Shown piece by piece: positions 17,938-26,776 of a stretch of 64,000 nt of DNA. A program made the translations under genes and the position numbers. Position 1 is the stretch's first letter. Each line of letters opens with the position of its first letter. Source of the stretch: Asanoa sp. WMMD1127. Its GTDB lineage: Bacteria > Actinomycetota > Actinomycetes > Mycobacteriales > Micromonosporaceae. The DNA lies in contig NZ_JARUBP010000001.1 of NCBI RefSeq assembly GCF_029626225.1, positions 3,348,001-3,412,000 of the forward strand. The letters run 5' to 3'. The notes under the pieces are model-generated. The model was not told where the DNA came from. It searched no databases and saw only the letters and a list, made by a program, of their open reading frames with translations.

Positions 17938-19103
17938 CCCGCTGCTTCGCCTGCGGCGAGGGTGACCTCGTCCCGTTCGCCGACCTGGGCACGATTCCGG
18001 TGTTCTGCGGCGTGCACTGGGCCAGCCGGGACGAGGCGCTCGCCTCGCCCCTGGGCCGGATGGCGTTGGCCTACTGCCCGTCGTGCGCGTACGTGCGGAA
18101 CGTGGCCTTCGAGCCCGAGCTCCTGCACTACGACACGACGATGGACACCAACCTGCATCACTCGCCCGCGTTCCAGTCGTTCTCGGCCGAACTGGTCAAA
18201 CACCTGACCGAGCGCTACCCGCTGCGCGGCGCGACCGTGCTCGACATCGGTTGCGGGCAGGGCGAGTTCCTGCGTGAGCTGTGTCACGTGGCCGGTTCGC
18301 GCGGGATCGGCTACGACGCCATGTACGCCGGCCCGGTCGGCCCGGACCCGTCCGGCGCGGAGTTCCACAGCGGACATGCTCCGTTGGACGGGACCACACC
18401 CCCGTTCGACTTCGTCACCTCCCGGCACTGGTTCGAGCACATCGACGACCCGTTCGCGTTCCTGGTGGCGCTGCGCGGGCTGGCCGGCGACCGGCCGGTG
18501 CGGGGCTACATCGAGGTGCCGGACGCCTGCTACGACATGGCGACCGCGGGCTGGGAGGTCATCTACCCGCACGTCTCCTACTTCGACGCGTACTCGCTGC
18601 GCCGGATCGTCGAGCGGGCCGGCTGGCGGGTCGAGGACACCGGCCCGCTGTTCCAGGGGATGTTCCGGTTCGTGGAGTTCTCGGCCAACGTGTCCGGCCC
18701 GCCGGCCTCGACCGCGCCGCTGCCGGGCGCCGAGGCCGTGTCGCAGCAGCTGGAGTCCATCCGCGGCTTCGCCGCCCGGCACTTCGCCGAGCGCGACAAG
18801 TGGCGCACGCTCATCGCCGACCGGCTCGCGGCCGGCGACCGCCCGGTGCTCTGGGGCGCGGGCTCCCGCGGCGTGCAGTTCCTGCACCTCGCCGACCCCG
18901 ACGGCAAGCTGGCGGCCGTGGTCGACGTCAACGCGCGCAAGTGGGGTAGGTTCCTGCCCGTGACGGGACACGAGGTCACCGCGCCGGAGACGCTTCGCGG
19001 GCTGGGCACCCGCACGGTCATCATCACCAACCCGGCCTACCGCAACGAGATCGGTGCGACGCTGCGCGACCTCGGCGTCGACGCCGAGCTGCTGGTGGCG
19101 TGA
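17934..19103 (+). CDS. Class I SAM-dependent methyltransferase with N-terminal zinc-binding motif
   Basis: A 389-residue protein with the same three-part plan as the C-methyltransferase at 15484: an N-terminal zinc finger (C4 and C7 in TRCFACG, then CPSC), a central SAM domain (VLDIGCGQGEFL, about residues 102-113) and a C-terminal Rossmann-like domain (VLWGAGSRGVQFLHL). It lacks the HEHYQYLS loop and instead has a SRHWFEHIDDPFAFL segment, so it may methylate another position or another substrate, possibly a sugar or lipid in the glycan. The start GTG overlaps the epimerase stop. An upstream in-frame GTG at 17925 is less likely. Confidence 0.8.
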   Translation: MTRCFACGEGDLVPFADLGTIPVFCGVHWASRDEALASPLGRMALAYCPSCAYVRNVAFEPELLHYDTTMDTNLHHSPAFQSFSAELVKHLTERYPLRGATVLDIGCGQGEFLRELCHVAGSRGIGYDAMYAGPVGPDPSGAEFHSGHAPLDGTTPPFDFVTSRHWFEHIDDPFAFLVALRGLAGDRPVRGYIEVPDACYDMATAGWEVIYPHVSYFDAYSLRRIVERAGWRVEDTGPLFQGMFRFVEFSANVSGPPASTAPLPGAEAVSQQLESIRGFAARHFAERDKWRTLIADRLAAGDRPVLWGAGSRGVQFLHLADPDGKLAAVVDVNARKWGRFLPVTGHEVTAPETLRGLGTRTVIITNPAYRNEIGATLRDLGVDAELLVA

Positions 19104-19999
19104 TGCCCCGGGTCACCATCGGCGTGCCGGTCTACAACGCGGCCCGCTACCTGCCGGTGGCGCTCGACGCGCTGCGGGCGCAGGACTATCCCGACTTCGA
19201 GATCGTCATCAGCGACAACGCCTCGACCGACGAGACCTGGGAGATCTGCCAGCGTTATGCCGTGGCCGACGCGCGGATCCGGCTGTGGCGCAACGAGCAG
19301 AACCTGGGCGGGCACGCCAACTTCGGCAAGGTCGTCGAGCTCGCGTCGGGCGAGCTGTTCAAATGGGCGGCGTACGACGACATCTGCCAGCCGCGGTTCA
19401 TCAGCGCGTGCGTCGAGGCGCTCGACGCCGCCGGTCCCCGCGCGGTGCTGGCCTATCCGAAGACGGTGCTGATCGACGAGGACGGCGCGGTCGTCGGCCC
19501 CTACGCGGACAAGCTCGACCTGCGCGACCAGCGGGCCTGGAAACGGCTGTCGGGGCTGGCCAACAACATCAGCCTCTGCCATGCGCACTTCGGCGTTTTC
19601 CGCATCGAGGCGCTGCGCCGCACGGGCCTGATCCGGCCGTTCCTGTCGTCAGACTACACGCTGATGGCGGAGGTCGCCGCGATCGGCGAGATCCACGAGG
19701 TGCCGGAGCGGCTGTTCCTGCGCCGCGTGCACGGCGCCTCGACCCGGCAGTCCGGCGGGTCGGCGGCCGCGGCGACCACCTGGTTCGCGCCGGACGGTTC
19801 GCGCACGGCGGCCCGCTCCCCGCGCGCCACCATGCTGCGCCAGACGGTCCGGGCGCTCGGCGGGCATCCGGCCGGGTTCGCCAACTCGAGCGCGTTCCTC
19901 GGCACCTGGTTCGCCCGGCGGGCGAGGGTGCGCCTCGGCGCCTGGCGTCGCCGGCTGACCGGCAAGCCGATGCCGGCGCTGACCGAGAGCGGCGCCTAG
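19100..19999 (+). CDS. Family 2 glycosyltransferase
   Basis: A 299-residue GT-A fold inverting glycosyltransferase. The N-terminus TIGVPVYNAARYLPVALDAL, the SDNASTDETW segment (about residues 36-45) and the metal-binding acidic pair in KWAAYDDI place it in GT2. No transmembrane helix is evident and the C-terminus is basic (ARVRLGAWRRRLTGK), suggesting peripheral membrane association. It probably transfers one sugar onto the lipid-linked glycan made by this locus. The GTG start overlaps the methyltransferase stop, and the flippase gene starts at the base after its own stop. Confidence 0.88.
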   Translation: MMPRVTIGVPVYNAARYLPVALDALRAQDYPDFEIVISDNASTDETWEICQRYAVADARIRLWRNEQNLGGHANFGKVVELASGELFKWAAYDDICQPRFISACVEALDAAGPRAVLAYPKTVLIDEDGAVVGPYADKLDLRDQRAWKRLSGLANNISLCHAHFGVFRIEALRRTGLIRPFLSSDYTLMAEVAAIGEIHEVPERLFLRRVHGASTRQSGGSAAAATTWFAPDGSRTAARSPRATMLRQTVRALGGHPAGFANSSAFLGTWFARRARVRLGAWRRRLTGKPMPALTESGA

Positions 20000-21523
20000 G
20001 TGGTCTCGGCGCCACCCGCCACCGCGCCGCCGGCCGCCAAGAAGCCCGGGGTCGGCAGCGCGATCGGCTGGTCGTACGTGCTCACCGGTGGCCGGGTCGG
20101 CTCCACCGTCCTGGTCACCTTCCTGCTCGCCAAGCTGCTCGGGCCGAGCGAGTTCGGTGTCGTGGCGATGGCCACCGTGTTCATCACGGTCGCCCAGACG
20201 ATCCTGCAGCAGGGCCTGGTCTCGGCGATCGTCCAGCGCGACAAGCTGACCGCCGAGCACCTCGACGCGGCGTTCGGCGTGATGGTCATCTCCGGCTTCG
20301 TGGTCGGCGGCGCGACCGCGGCGCTCAGCCCGGTCTGGGCGCTGGTCAACCGCGAGCCGCAGCTCACCACGGTCTGCCTGGCGCTGTCGCCGCTGGTACT
20401 GATGCAGGCGCTGGCCATCGTGCCCGAGGCGGTGCTGCGGCGGGACCTGCAGTTCCGCTCGGTCGCCCTGCGCACCCTGACCGCCTCGGTCGTCAGTGGC
20501 GTCGTCGGCGTGGTGCTGGCGCTGCTCGGCGCGGGGGTGTGGGCGCTGGTCGCCCAGTCGCTGGTGAACGCGTTCGTCGGCCTGGTCGTGCTCTGGACGG
20601 TCTGCCCGTGGCGGCCGTCGCGCGCCATCCGGCTCGGCGCGATCCGCGACCTGTGGAAGTTCTCGATGCACTCCGCCAACGCGGGCCTCGGCTCGATGCT
20701 GAGCTCCAAGGCGGACCTCATCTTCACCGGCCTGTTCTTCGGCCCGGTGGCGACCGGCATCTACCGGCTGGCCGCCCGCCTGCCCGACATGCTGGTCGAC
20801 GTGACGGTGCGGTCGCTGCAACAGGTGGCGCTGCCGTCCCTGTCCCGGCTGCAACACGACCGCGCCGCGTTCGCCCGGCACCTCACCACGCTGCAGCACC
20901 TCGGCGCGGTCACCGGCCTGCCACTGCTCGGCGTGCTGGTCGCCGCGGCCGGGCCGCTGGTCGAGTTCCTCGGCCCGCAGTGGGCCGGCACCGCGGTGCC
21001 GCTGGCGCTGCTCTGCCTCTACGGTGCCCTCAACGCGTACGGCGTGCTGCTCGGACCGGCCCTGCAGGCGATCGGCCAACCGGCGAAGCTGGCGGCGATC
21101 CTGTGGACGCGGGGCATCCTCGGCGTCGTGGTGTTCGCCGGCGTCGGCACGCTGCTGCACGGCTCGTCGGCGGCCCGCCAGGCGACCGCCATCGCGCTGG
21201 CCGCGATCGCCATGCAGGTCGTGATGAACGCGGCGTCGATCTGGGTGACGGTGTCCCGCGCGGTCGGCGGGTCGGTGCCGCGCTTCCTGGCGCCGACCGT
21301 CCCGGCGGTGCTGGCCGGCGGGGCCGCCGCCGCGGTGCCGTTGCTGGGGCTGTCGGTCGGGCCGCCGCTGCTGAGCCTGGCGGTCAACGTCGCCCTGGCC
21401 GGCGCCGTCGCGGGCATGCTGCTGTGGCTGCTGGACCGCCGATTGCGCGCGCTGGTCCGCAAGAAGCTCGGCGGCCGCCTGTCCTGGATCCCCCTGAGCC
21501 ATCCGGGCCGGCACGCCGCCTAG
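20000..21523 (+). CDS. Oligosaccharide flippase family protein (Wzx-like, MOP superfamily)
   Basis: A 507-residue membrane protein with about 14 hydrophobic helices and the AKLLGPSEFGVVAMATVF segment (about residues 43-60) typical of Wzx/TuaB-type polysaccharide exporters of the MOP superfamily. DLIFTGLFFGPVATGIYRLA (about 242-261) is the second internal-repeat signature. It would flip the undecaprenyl-linked glycan made by this locus to the outer face. The GTG start directly abuts the glycosyltransferase stop. The 3' end overlaps the convergent acetyltransferase by 4 bases. No Wzy polymerase is recognisable nearby, so the product may be a single repeat unit or a short chain. Confidence 0.85.
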   Translation: MVSAPPATAPPAAKKPGVGSAIGWSYVLTGGRVGSTVLVTFLLAKLLGPSEFGVVAMATVFITVAQTILQQGLVSAIVQRDKLTAEHLDAAFGVMVISGFVVGGATAALSPVWALVNREPQLTTVCLALSPLVLMQALAIVPEAVLRRDLQFRSVALRTLTASVVSGVVGVVLALLGAGVWALVAQSLVNAFVGLVVLWTVCPWRPSRAIRLGAIRDLWKFSMHSANAGLGSMLSSKADLIFTGLFFGPVATGIYRLAARLPDMLVDVTVRSLQQVALPSLSRLQHDRAAFARHLTTLQHLGAVTGLPLLGVLVAAAGPLVEFLGPQWAGTAVPLALLCLYGALNAYGVLLGPALQAIGQPAKLAAILWTRGILGVVVFAGVGTLLHGSSAARQATAIALAAIAMQVVMNAASIWVTVSRAVGGSVPRFLAPTVPAVLAGGAAAAVPLLGLSVGPPLLSLAVNVALAGAVAGMLLWLLDRRLRALVRKKLGGRLSWIPLSHPGRHAA

Positions 21524-22056
21524 CGTCTGTAGAACGCGAGCTGCGCGGTCTTGTCGTCGGTGGTCACCTGGTCGCCGAACTCGAACCCGAGGCGCTGCCA
21601 GCGGATCAGCGCGCGCTCGTTGCGGACGTCGGGCTCGACCACGATCCGCTGGACGCCGGGGTGGGCGAAGGCGAACCGCAGCAGCGCCGCCGCGACGGCG
21701 CCGGTGAAGCCGGGCCGGGGCGGGTCGGCCGGCGCCAGGAACAGGTGGATGCCGAAGTCGCCTTCGCGGACCGGGTAGTGGGCGCCGATCGGGTCCTCGG
21801 CCGGCTCGTACGTCTGGAAGATCCCGATCGGCTCGCCGTTGAGGCGCATCAGGTAGGCGTGGTGGGTGGGCAGGCCGTCGAGGAACGCGTAGACCTCGTG
21901 GACCTCGGCGGGGGAGTAGGTCGTCATGCCCCAGAACCGCGCCCTGGGCTCGGTCACCCAGCCGTGGATCAGGTCGAGGTCGGCCGTGGGGTCCACGCGG
22001 TCGAGGCGGAAGGCGCCGAAGCCGGGCAGCTCCTCCGCGTAGGCCGGGCCGCTCAT
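21520..22056 (-). CDS. GNAT acetyltransferase, siderophore type (IucB/DesC/MbtK-like)
   Basis: A 178-residue acyl-CoA N-acyltransferase. The segments WGMTTYSPAEVHEVYAFLDG, GIFQTYEPAEDPIG and the acyl-CoA loop GIHLFLAP are typical of hydroxamate siderophore acyltransferases that acylate N6-hydroxylysine or an equivalent hydroxylamine. VVEPDVRNERALIRWQRLGF ends the fold. Regulation fits: the two-gene operon lies behind an iron box at 22603. No NIS synthetase, NRPS or lysine hydroxylase is in the window, so the partner genes must be elsewhere or the role differs. The ATG overlaps the upstream GNAT stop by 4 bases. Confidence 0.82.
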   Translation of the reverse strand: MSGPAYAEELPGFGAFRLDRVDPTADLDLIHGWVTEPRARFWGMTTYSPAEVHEVYAFLDGLPTHHAYLMRLNGEPIGIFQTYEPAEDPIGAHYPVREGDFGIHLFLAPADPPRPGFTGAVAAALLRFAFAHPGVQRIVVEPDVRNERALIRWQRLGFEFGDQVTTDDKTAQLAFYRR

Positions 22057-22586
22057 CGGCGGCTCGCCAACGGCAGCGGGCAGTTGAGCATCCGATGTGG
22101 ACGCCAGCCGGGGAAGGGCACGAGGTCGCCGACGTGGGCGAAGCCGAGGGCCTGCAGCGCCCGCCAGACCCGGGTGTTGGTCTCGGCCACCGCGAGGCTG
22201 ACGCGCTCCTCGGTGCGGCTCTCGAGCAGCCCGAGGATCAGCGGCACGGCCAGGCGGTGGCGGCGGTGCTCGGGGAGCACGAACGCCTCGCAGACGGCGA
22301 ACGTGCGGCCCGGCCACTCCTGGGCCACCTCGGGGTCGTCGATGTCCCGCCACCACAGGGTGTCCGGTGGCAGCGGGCAGCCGAGGACCGCGCCGGCCAG
22401 CTTGCCGTCGACGTGCGCGACGGTCGCCGCGAAGCCGGGCGCCTCGGCCGTCCAGCGCAGCCGGTCCTCCACGGTCGGGTCGCTGTGGTCGGCGAGATGC
22501 AGATCGGCGGCGTGCACGTCGCGGTAGACGCGGGCCAGCTCGGCGATGTCGACGGTGTCGGTGACGGCGACCGTTACCGTGGTCAA
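22053..22586 (-). CDS. GNAT family N-acetyltransferase, iron-box controlled
   Basis: A 177-residue GNAT with the acetyl-CoA binding loop at AVCEAFVLPEHRRHRLAVPL (about residues 97-116) and the later AVAETNTRVWRALQALGF helix. The substrate is unknown. Its position upstream of, and overlapping, the siderophore-type acyltransferase suggests a role in the same iron-linked pathway. The start is a TTG at 22586, supported by AAGGAG 6 bases upstream. The iron box lies 17-36 bases upstream of that start, where a bound repressor would block transcription. Confidence 0.78.
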   Translation of the reverse strand: MTTVTVAVTDTVDIAELARVYRDVHAADLHLADHSDPTVEDRLRWTAEAPGFAATVAHVDGKLAGAVLGCPLPPDTLWWRDIDDPEVAQEWPGRTFAVCEAFVLPEHRRHRLAVPLILGLLESRTEERVSLAVAETNTRVWRALQALGFAHVGDLVPFPGWRPHRMLNCPLPLASRR

Positions 22587-22602
22587 GCTCGACTCCTTGG
22601 TT

Positions 22603-22622
22603 TGGTTAGGCTCACCTAACCA
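22603..22622 (-). promoter_or_regulatory. Iron box (IdeR/DmdR-type operator)
   Basis: TGGTTAGGCTCACCTAACCA is an 8+8 perfect palindrome with a 4-base centre. The TTAGG...CCTAA core is the established binding site of the DtxR-family iron repressors IdeR and DmdR1 in actinobacteria. It lies just upstream of the TTG start of the GNAT operon on the minus strand, and 162 bases upstream of urtA on the other strand, so the GNAT operon is the likely target. Confidence 0.82.
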
Positions 22623-22700
22623 CAGGCGTCAGCGGGCCACAAGACGCCTTCCGGAAGTCGCTTGTGGAGTGTCAGTTGCTTACCGTCTGTCGCTCAGGTG

Positions 22701-22727
22701 GAAACGGACGGTCAACGATCGGGAAAC
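22701..22727 (+). promoter_or_regulatory. Candidate GlnR binding site upstream of the urea transporter
   Basis: GAAAC (22701), TCAAC (22712) and GAAAC (22723) recur at exact 11-base steps, each pair separated by 6 bases. This resembles the GlnR a/b-site arrangement (GTnAC-n6-GAAAC) found before nitrogen-assimilation genes in actinomycetes. It is 57 bases upstream of the urtA start. The a-site match is only partial. Confidence 0.45.
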
Positions 22728-22783
22728 GGCCGGGCAACCGGCGGCTCAGACGATATTGACTCCCGTTGACGCATGGAGGAACG

Positions 22784-24034
22784 ATGCTCGCTGATCATGC
22801 CCGCCGGCGTGCCGCCGGCGCGATAGCAGTGCTGCTCACCGCCACGCTGGCCGTGGCCGGCTGCGGCAGCAAGACCGGCGAGTCCGCCTCGGCCGTCGGG
22901 GCCAACGTGGACACCTCGGGCGACGCCGTCAAGGTCGGCCTGCTCAACTCGCTGTCGGGCACCATGGCCATTAGTGAGGTCACCGTCCGCGACGCCATCC
23001 TGCTGGCCGTCGAGGAGATCAACGCCAGCGGTGGCGTGCTCGGCAAGAAGATCGAGCCCATCAGCGAGGACGGGGCATCGGACTGGCCCACCTTCGCGGA
23101 GAAGGCGGAAAAGCTGATCAAAGAGAACGGCGTGGCGGCCGTCTTCGGCTGCTGGACCTCGGCCAGCCGCAAGGCGGTCAAGCCGGTCTTCGAGGAGAAC
23201 AAGTCCCTGCTGTTCTATCCCGTGCAGTACGAAGGACTCGAGCAGTCGCCGTACATCTTCTACACCGGCGCCACGACCAACCAGCAGATCGTGCCGGGGC
23301 TCGACTATCTCAAGGCGCAGGGCAAATCGTCGGTCTACCTGGTCGGCAGCGACTACGTCTTCCCGCGGACGGCCAACAAGATCATCAAGGCGTACGCGGC
23401 CGCGAACGGGATGACGGTGCTCGGCGAAGACTACGCCCCCCTGGGCTCGACCGAGTTCGGCACCATCGTCAACAAGGTCAAGGCGGCCAAGGCCGCCGCC
23501 GTCTTCAACACCCTCAACGGCGACAGCAACGTGGCGTTCTTCAAGGAGTACAAGTCGGCCGGCCTGACCGCGGCCGCGATGCCGGTGGTCTCCGTGTCGA
23601 TCGCGGAGGAAGAGGTCAAGAGCATCGGCACGCAGTACCTGGCCGACCAGCTCACCGCGTGGAACTACTACCAGACCACCGCCGGCGCGGCCAACGAGAA
23701 GTTCGTCGCGGCCTACAAGGCGAAGTACGGCGCCGACAAGCCGACCAGCGACCCGATGGAGGCCGCGTACGTCTCGGTCTACCTGTGGAAGGCGATGGTC
23801 GAGAAGGCCGCCTCGTTCGACGTCGCGAAGGTCAAGGCGGCCGCGGACGGCGTGACGTTCGAGGCGCCCGAGGGCAAGGTCACCGTCGACGGCGCCACCC
23901 AGCACATCTACAAGACCGCGCGGATCGGCAAGGTGGGCGCCGACGGCCTGATCACGGAGGTGTGGAACTCCGGCGCACCGCTCAAGCCGGATCCCTACCT
24001 CAAGGACTACGCCTGGGCGGCGGGGCTGTCCTGA
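22784..24034 (+). CDS. urtA: Urea ABC transporter substrate-binding lipoprotein UrtA
   Basis: A 416-residue lipoprotein with an N-terminal signal and lipobox LAVAGC (cysteine at about residue 27). The mature part follows the UrtA/AmiC periplasmic-binding fold: [51 protein letters not shown] and [15 protein letters not shown] are conserved in urea-binding UrtA proteins. It captures urea outside the membrane for UrtBCDE. The ATG at 22784, with GGAGGA 3 bases before it, is preferred over an in-frame TTG at 22766. Regulation by nitrogen status is suggested by the upstream GlnR-like site. It is the first of five genes. Confidence 0.93.
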   Translation: MLADHARRRAAGAIAVLLTATLAVAGCGSKTGESASAVGANVDTSGDAVKVGLLNSLSGTMAISEVTVRDAILLAVEEINASGGVLGKKIEPISEDGASDWPTFAEKAEKLIKENGVAAVFGCWTSASRKAVKPVFEENKSLLFYPVQYEGLEQSPYIFYTGATTNQQIVPGLDYLKAQGKSSVYLVGSDYVFPRTANKIIKAYAAANGMTVLGEDYAPLGSTEFGTIVNKVKAAKAAAVFNTLNGDSNVAFFKEYKSAGLTAAAMPVVSVSIAEEEVKSIGTQYLADQLTAWNYYQTTAGAANEKFVAAYKAKYGADKPTSDPMEAAYVSVYLWKAMVEKAASFDVAKVKAAADGVTFEAPEGKVTVDGATQHIYKTARIGKVGADGLITEVWNSGAPLKPDPYLKDYAWAAGLS

Positions 24035-24921
24035 TGACGGTCCTGGTCGGCCAACTCTTCACCGGGGTCAGCATCGGCGCCGTGCTGCTGCTGATCGCGC
24101 TCGGCCTGTCGCTGACCTTCGGCCAGATGGGCGTCATCAACATGGCGCACGGCGAGTTCATCATGGCCGGCGCCTACACCGTCTACGTGCTGCAGGGCGG
24201 GCTCGCCGGCGCCGGGCTCTCCCTGCTGGTGGCCTTGCCTGTCGCGTTCCTGCTGGCCGGCGCGATGGGCGCGACGCTGGAATACCTGCTGATCCGCCGG
24301 CTCTATGCCCGCCCGCTGGACACCCTGCTGGTGACCTGGGGCGTGTCGCTCATCCTGCAGCAACTCGCCCGGGACGTCTTCGGAGCACCGAACGTGCAGA
24401 CACGCGCGCCGGACTGGCTGACCGGCAACGTGCGGGTGTTCGGCGACCTGTCGATCGCGACCAACCGGCTGTTCATCCTCGGCCTCGCGGTGCTCGCGGT
24501 GGTCGGCCTGACGCTGGCGCTGCGGTTGACGTCGTTCGGCCGGCGGATCCGGGCGGTGGTGCAGAACCGCGACCTGGCGGCCGTGTCGGGCATCCCGACC
24601 GCGCGCGTCGACCGGTTGACCTTCTTCATCGGCTCGGGGCTGGCGGGTGTCGCCGGGGTCGCGCTCACCCTGCTCGGCCCGATCGGGCCGACGATGGGCA
24701 CCAACGTCATCATCGACGCCTTCCTGGTGGTCGTCGTCGGCGGCATCGGACAGCTCAAGGGCAGCGTGATCGTCGCCTTCGTGCTCGGCACCCTGCAGTC
24801 CATCGTGGAATACACGACGACGCTCAGTGTGGCCAAGGTGGCGGTCTTCGTGGCGATCGTCGGATTCCTCCAGTGGCGCCCGCAGGGCCTGTTCACGTTG
24901 CGCACCCGGAGCCTGGCATGA
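24034..24921 (+). CDS. urtB: Urea ABC transporter permease UrtB
   Basis: A 295-residue branched-chain-type (LivH-like) permease with about eight helices. GLSLTFGQMGVINMAHGEFIMAG (about residues 24-46) is the hallmark of this permease class, and SFGRRIRAVVQNRDLAAVSG is the cytoplasmic coupling region. Position between UrtA and UrtC, and the full urtABCDE order, support urea as substrate over amino acids. Its ATG shares one base with the urtA stop, and its own stop overlaps urtC by 4 bases. Confidence 0.92.
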   Translation: MTVLVGQLFTGVSIGAVLLLIALGLSLTFGQMGVINMAHGEFIMAGAYTVYVLQGGLAGAGLSLLVALPVAFLLAGAMGATLEYLLIRRLYARPLDTLLVTWGVSLILQQLARDVFGAPNVQTRAPDWLTGNVRVFGDLSIATNRLFILGLAVLAVVGLTLALRLTSFGRRIRAVVQNRDLAAVSGIPTARVDRLTFFIGSGLAGVAGVALTLLGPIGPTMGTNVIIDAFLVVVVGGIGQLKGSVIVAFVLGTLQSIVEYTTTLSVAKVAVFVAIVGFLQWRPQGLFTLRTRSLA

Positions 24922-26036
24922 CGGCGACGGTCGACCGGGCGGTGGAGACGCCTCCGCCGAGCGCACCGCGCCGCCGGTGGGCCGCGTCGCCCGCCCGGGC
25001 CGTGGTCGGGTTCGCGTCCGGCGCCGTGCTGCTGTTCGCGCTCGCGCCGGCGGTGCTGTCCGACTTCCGGTTGAGCCTGCTGGCCAAGTACCTGTGCCTG
25101 GCGATGGTCGCCGTGGGCATCGGGCTCGCCTGGGGCCGCGGCGGCCTGCTCACGTTGGGGCAGGGCGTCTTCTTCGGCCTCGGCGGCTACGCCATGGCCA
25201 TGCACATGAAGCTGGCCGACGCGGGGCCCGGTCAGCTGCCGGACTTCATGCAGCTCTACGGCCAGCTCGACGCCCTGCCGTGGTGGTGGCGGCCGTTCGC
25301 CAGCCCGTGGTTCGCCCTGCCCGCCACCGTGCTGCTGCCGATGCTCGTCGCCTTCCTGCTCGGCTCGCTTGTGTTCCGCCGGCGGGTCCGGGGCGCCTAC
25401 TTCGCGATCCTCAGCCAGGCCCTCGCGGCCGCCATGGTGATCCTCCTGATTGGCCAGCAGGGCACGACCGGCGGCACCAACGGCCTGACCGACTTCGAGG
25501 GCTTCTTCGGGTACGACCTGGACGACCCGGTCAACCAGCGGATGGTCTACTTCCTCGTGGCCGGCGGGCTGTTGCTGCTGGTCGCGGTGGCCCGCCAACT
25601 GATGGCCAGCCGCTACGGCGAGCTGCTGGTGGCGGTCCGGGACGGCGAGGAGCGCGTGCGGTTCCTCGGCCACAACCCGGCGACAGTCAAGCTCGTGGCG
25701 TACGTCGTGGCCGCGGGCATGGCGGGCCTCGCCGGCGCGCTGTTCGTGCCGGCGGTCGGCATCATCAACCCGGCCCTGATCGGCGTCGTGCCGTCGATCG
25801 AGTTCGTCATCGGCGTCGCCGTCGGCGGTCGCGCGATGCTGCTCGGGCCGGTCCTCGGCGCGGTTGCCGTCGCGTGGGCCCGGACGAGCCTGTCCGAGGA
25901 GTTCCCGGCCGCGTGGACCTACCTGCAGGGACTGTTGTTCGTGCTCGTCGTCGCGTTCCTGCCCGGCGGCCTGGTGGCCCTGCCCGCGGCGGCCCGGCGG
26001 TTGCGCCGCACGCCACGCGAGGAGGTCGCCACGTGA
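24918..26036 (+). CDS. urtC: Urea ABC transporter permease UrtC
   Basis: A 372-residue LivM-like permease, the partner of UrtB. After a proline/alanine-rich cytoplasmic N-terminus it has about ten helices, with the family segments WGRGGLLTLGQGVFFGLGGY (about residues 73-92) and RGAYFAILSQALAAAMVILL. The FEGFFGYDLDDPVNQRMVYF loop is a UrtC-specific feature. The ATG at 24918 overlaps the urtB stop (ATGA). A further-upstream in-frame codon lies inside urtB and is unlikely to be used. Confidence 0.92.
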   Translation: MTATVDRAVETPPPSAPRRRWAASPARAVVGFASGAVLLFALAPAVLSDFRLSLLAKYLCLAMVAVGIGLAWGRGGLLTLGQGVFFGLGGYAMAMHMKLADAGPGQLPDFMQLYGQLDALPWWWRPFASPWFALPATVLLPMLVAFLLGSLVFRRRVRGAYFAILSQALAAAMVILLIGQQGTTGGTNGLTDFEGFFGYDLDDPVNQRMVYFLVAGGLLLLVAVARQLMASRYGELLVAVRDGEERVRFLGHNPATVKLVAYVVAAGMAGLAGALFVPAVGIINPALIGVVPSIEFVIGVAVGGRAMLLGPVLGAVAVAWARTSLSEEFPAAWTYLQGLLFVLVVAFLPGGLVALPAAARRLRRTPREEVAT

Positions 26037-26776
26037 CCGGGCTGGAGATCCGCGACCTGCGGGTGACGTTCGACGGGTTCGCCGCCGTCGACGGGGTCGA
26101 CCTGAGCGTGGCGCCCGGCGACATCCGGTTCCTGATCGGGCCCAACGGCGCCGGGAAGACCACACTGGTCGACGCCGTGACGGGGCTGGCCAAGGCGGCC
26201 GGGTCGGTCAGCTTCGACGGTCACGAACTGCTCGGCCGGCCCGTGCATCGGATCGCCCGGCTGGGCGTGGGGCGCACCTTCCAGACGTCGTCGGTCTTCG
26301 AAGGGCTGACCGTGTTGCAGAATCTCGACATCGCGGCGGGCGCCGGCCGCGGTTGGTGGACGATGGCGCGGCGGCGGCGCGACGTGCCTGAGGCGGTCGC
26401 GCGGGCCCTGGAGACGATCGGGCTGACGTCCCGGCGGGACGCGCTTGCCGGCACCCTGGCCCACGGTCACAAGCAGTGGCTGGAGATCGGGATGCTGCTC
26501 GTGCAGGACGTCTCGCTGCTGCTGCTCGACGAGCCGGTCGCCGGGATGAGCCACGAGGAGCGCGATGCAACCGGTGCCCTGCTGGCCTCGATCAGCGCGG
26601 ACCGGACGGTCGTGGTGATCGAGCACGACATGGACTTCATGCGCACCTTCGCCCGGACGGTCACCGTGCTGCACGCGGGTCGGGTGCTGAGCGAGGGGAC
26701 AGTGGCGCAGGTGCAGGCCGATCCCCGCGTGCAGGAGGTCTATCTGGGTCGAGCCGTCGTCGAGGAGGCCGCGTGA
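26033..26776 (+). CDS. urtD: Urea ABC transporter ATP-binding protein UrtD
   Basis: A 247-residue ATPase. Walker A is GPNGAGKTTL (about residues 36-45), Walker B LLLLDEPVAGMS, H-loop VIEHDMDFM. The signature motif LAHGHKQWLEIGM has the QWLEIGM extension that marks UrtD rather than LivG. It energises UrtBC as a heterodimer with UrtE. The GTG start overlaps the urtC stop (GTGA). Confidence 0.92.
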   Translation: MTGLEIRDLRVTFDGFAAVDGVDLSVAPGDIRFLIGPNGAGKTTLVDAVTGLAKAAGSVSFDGHELLGRPVHRIARLGVGRTFQTSSVFEGLTVLQNLDIAAGAGRGWWTMARRRRDVPEAVARALETIGLTSRRDALAGTLAHGHKQWLEIGMLLVQDVSLLLLDEPVAGMSHEERDATGALLASISADRTVVVIEHDMDFMRTFARTVTVLHAGRVLSEGTVAQVQADPRVQEVYLGRAVVEEAA

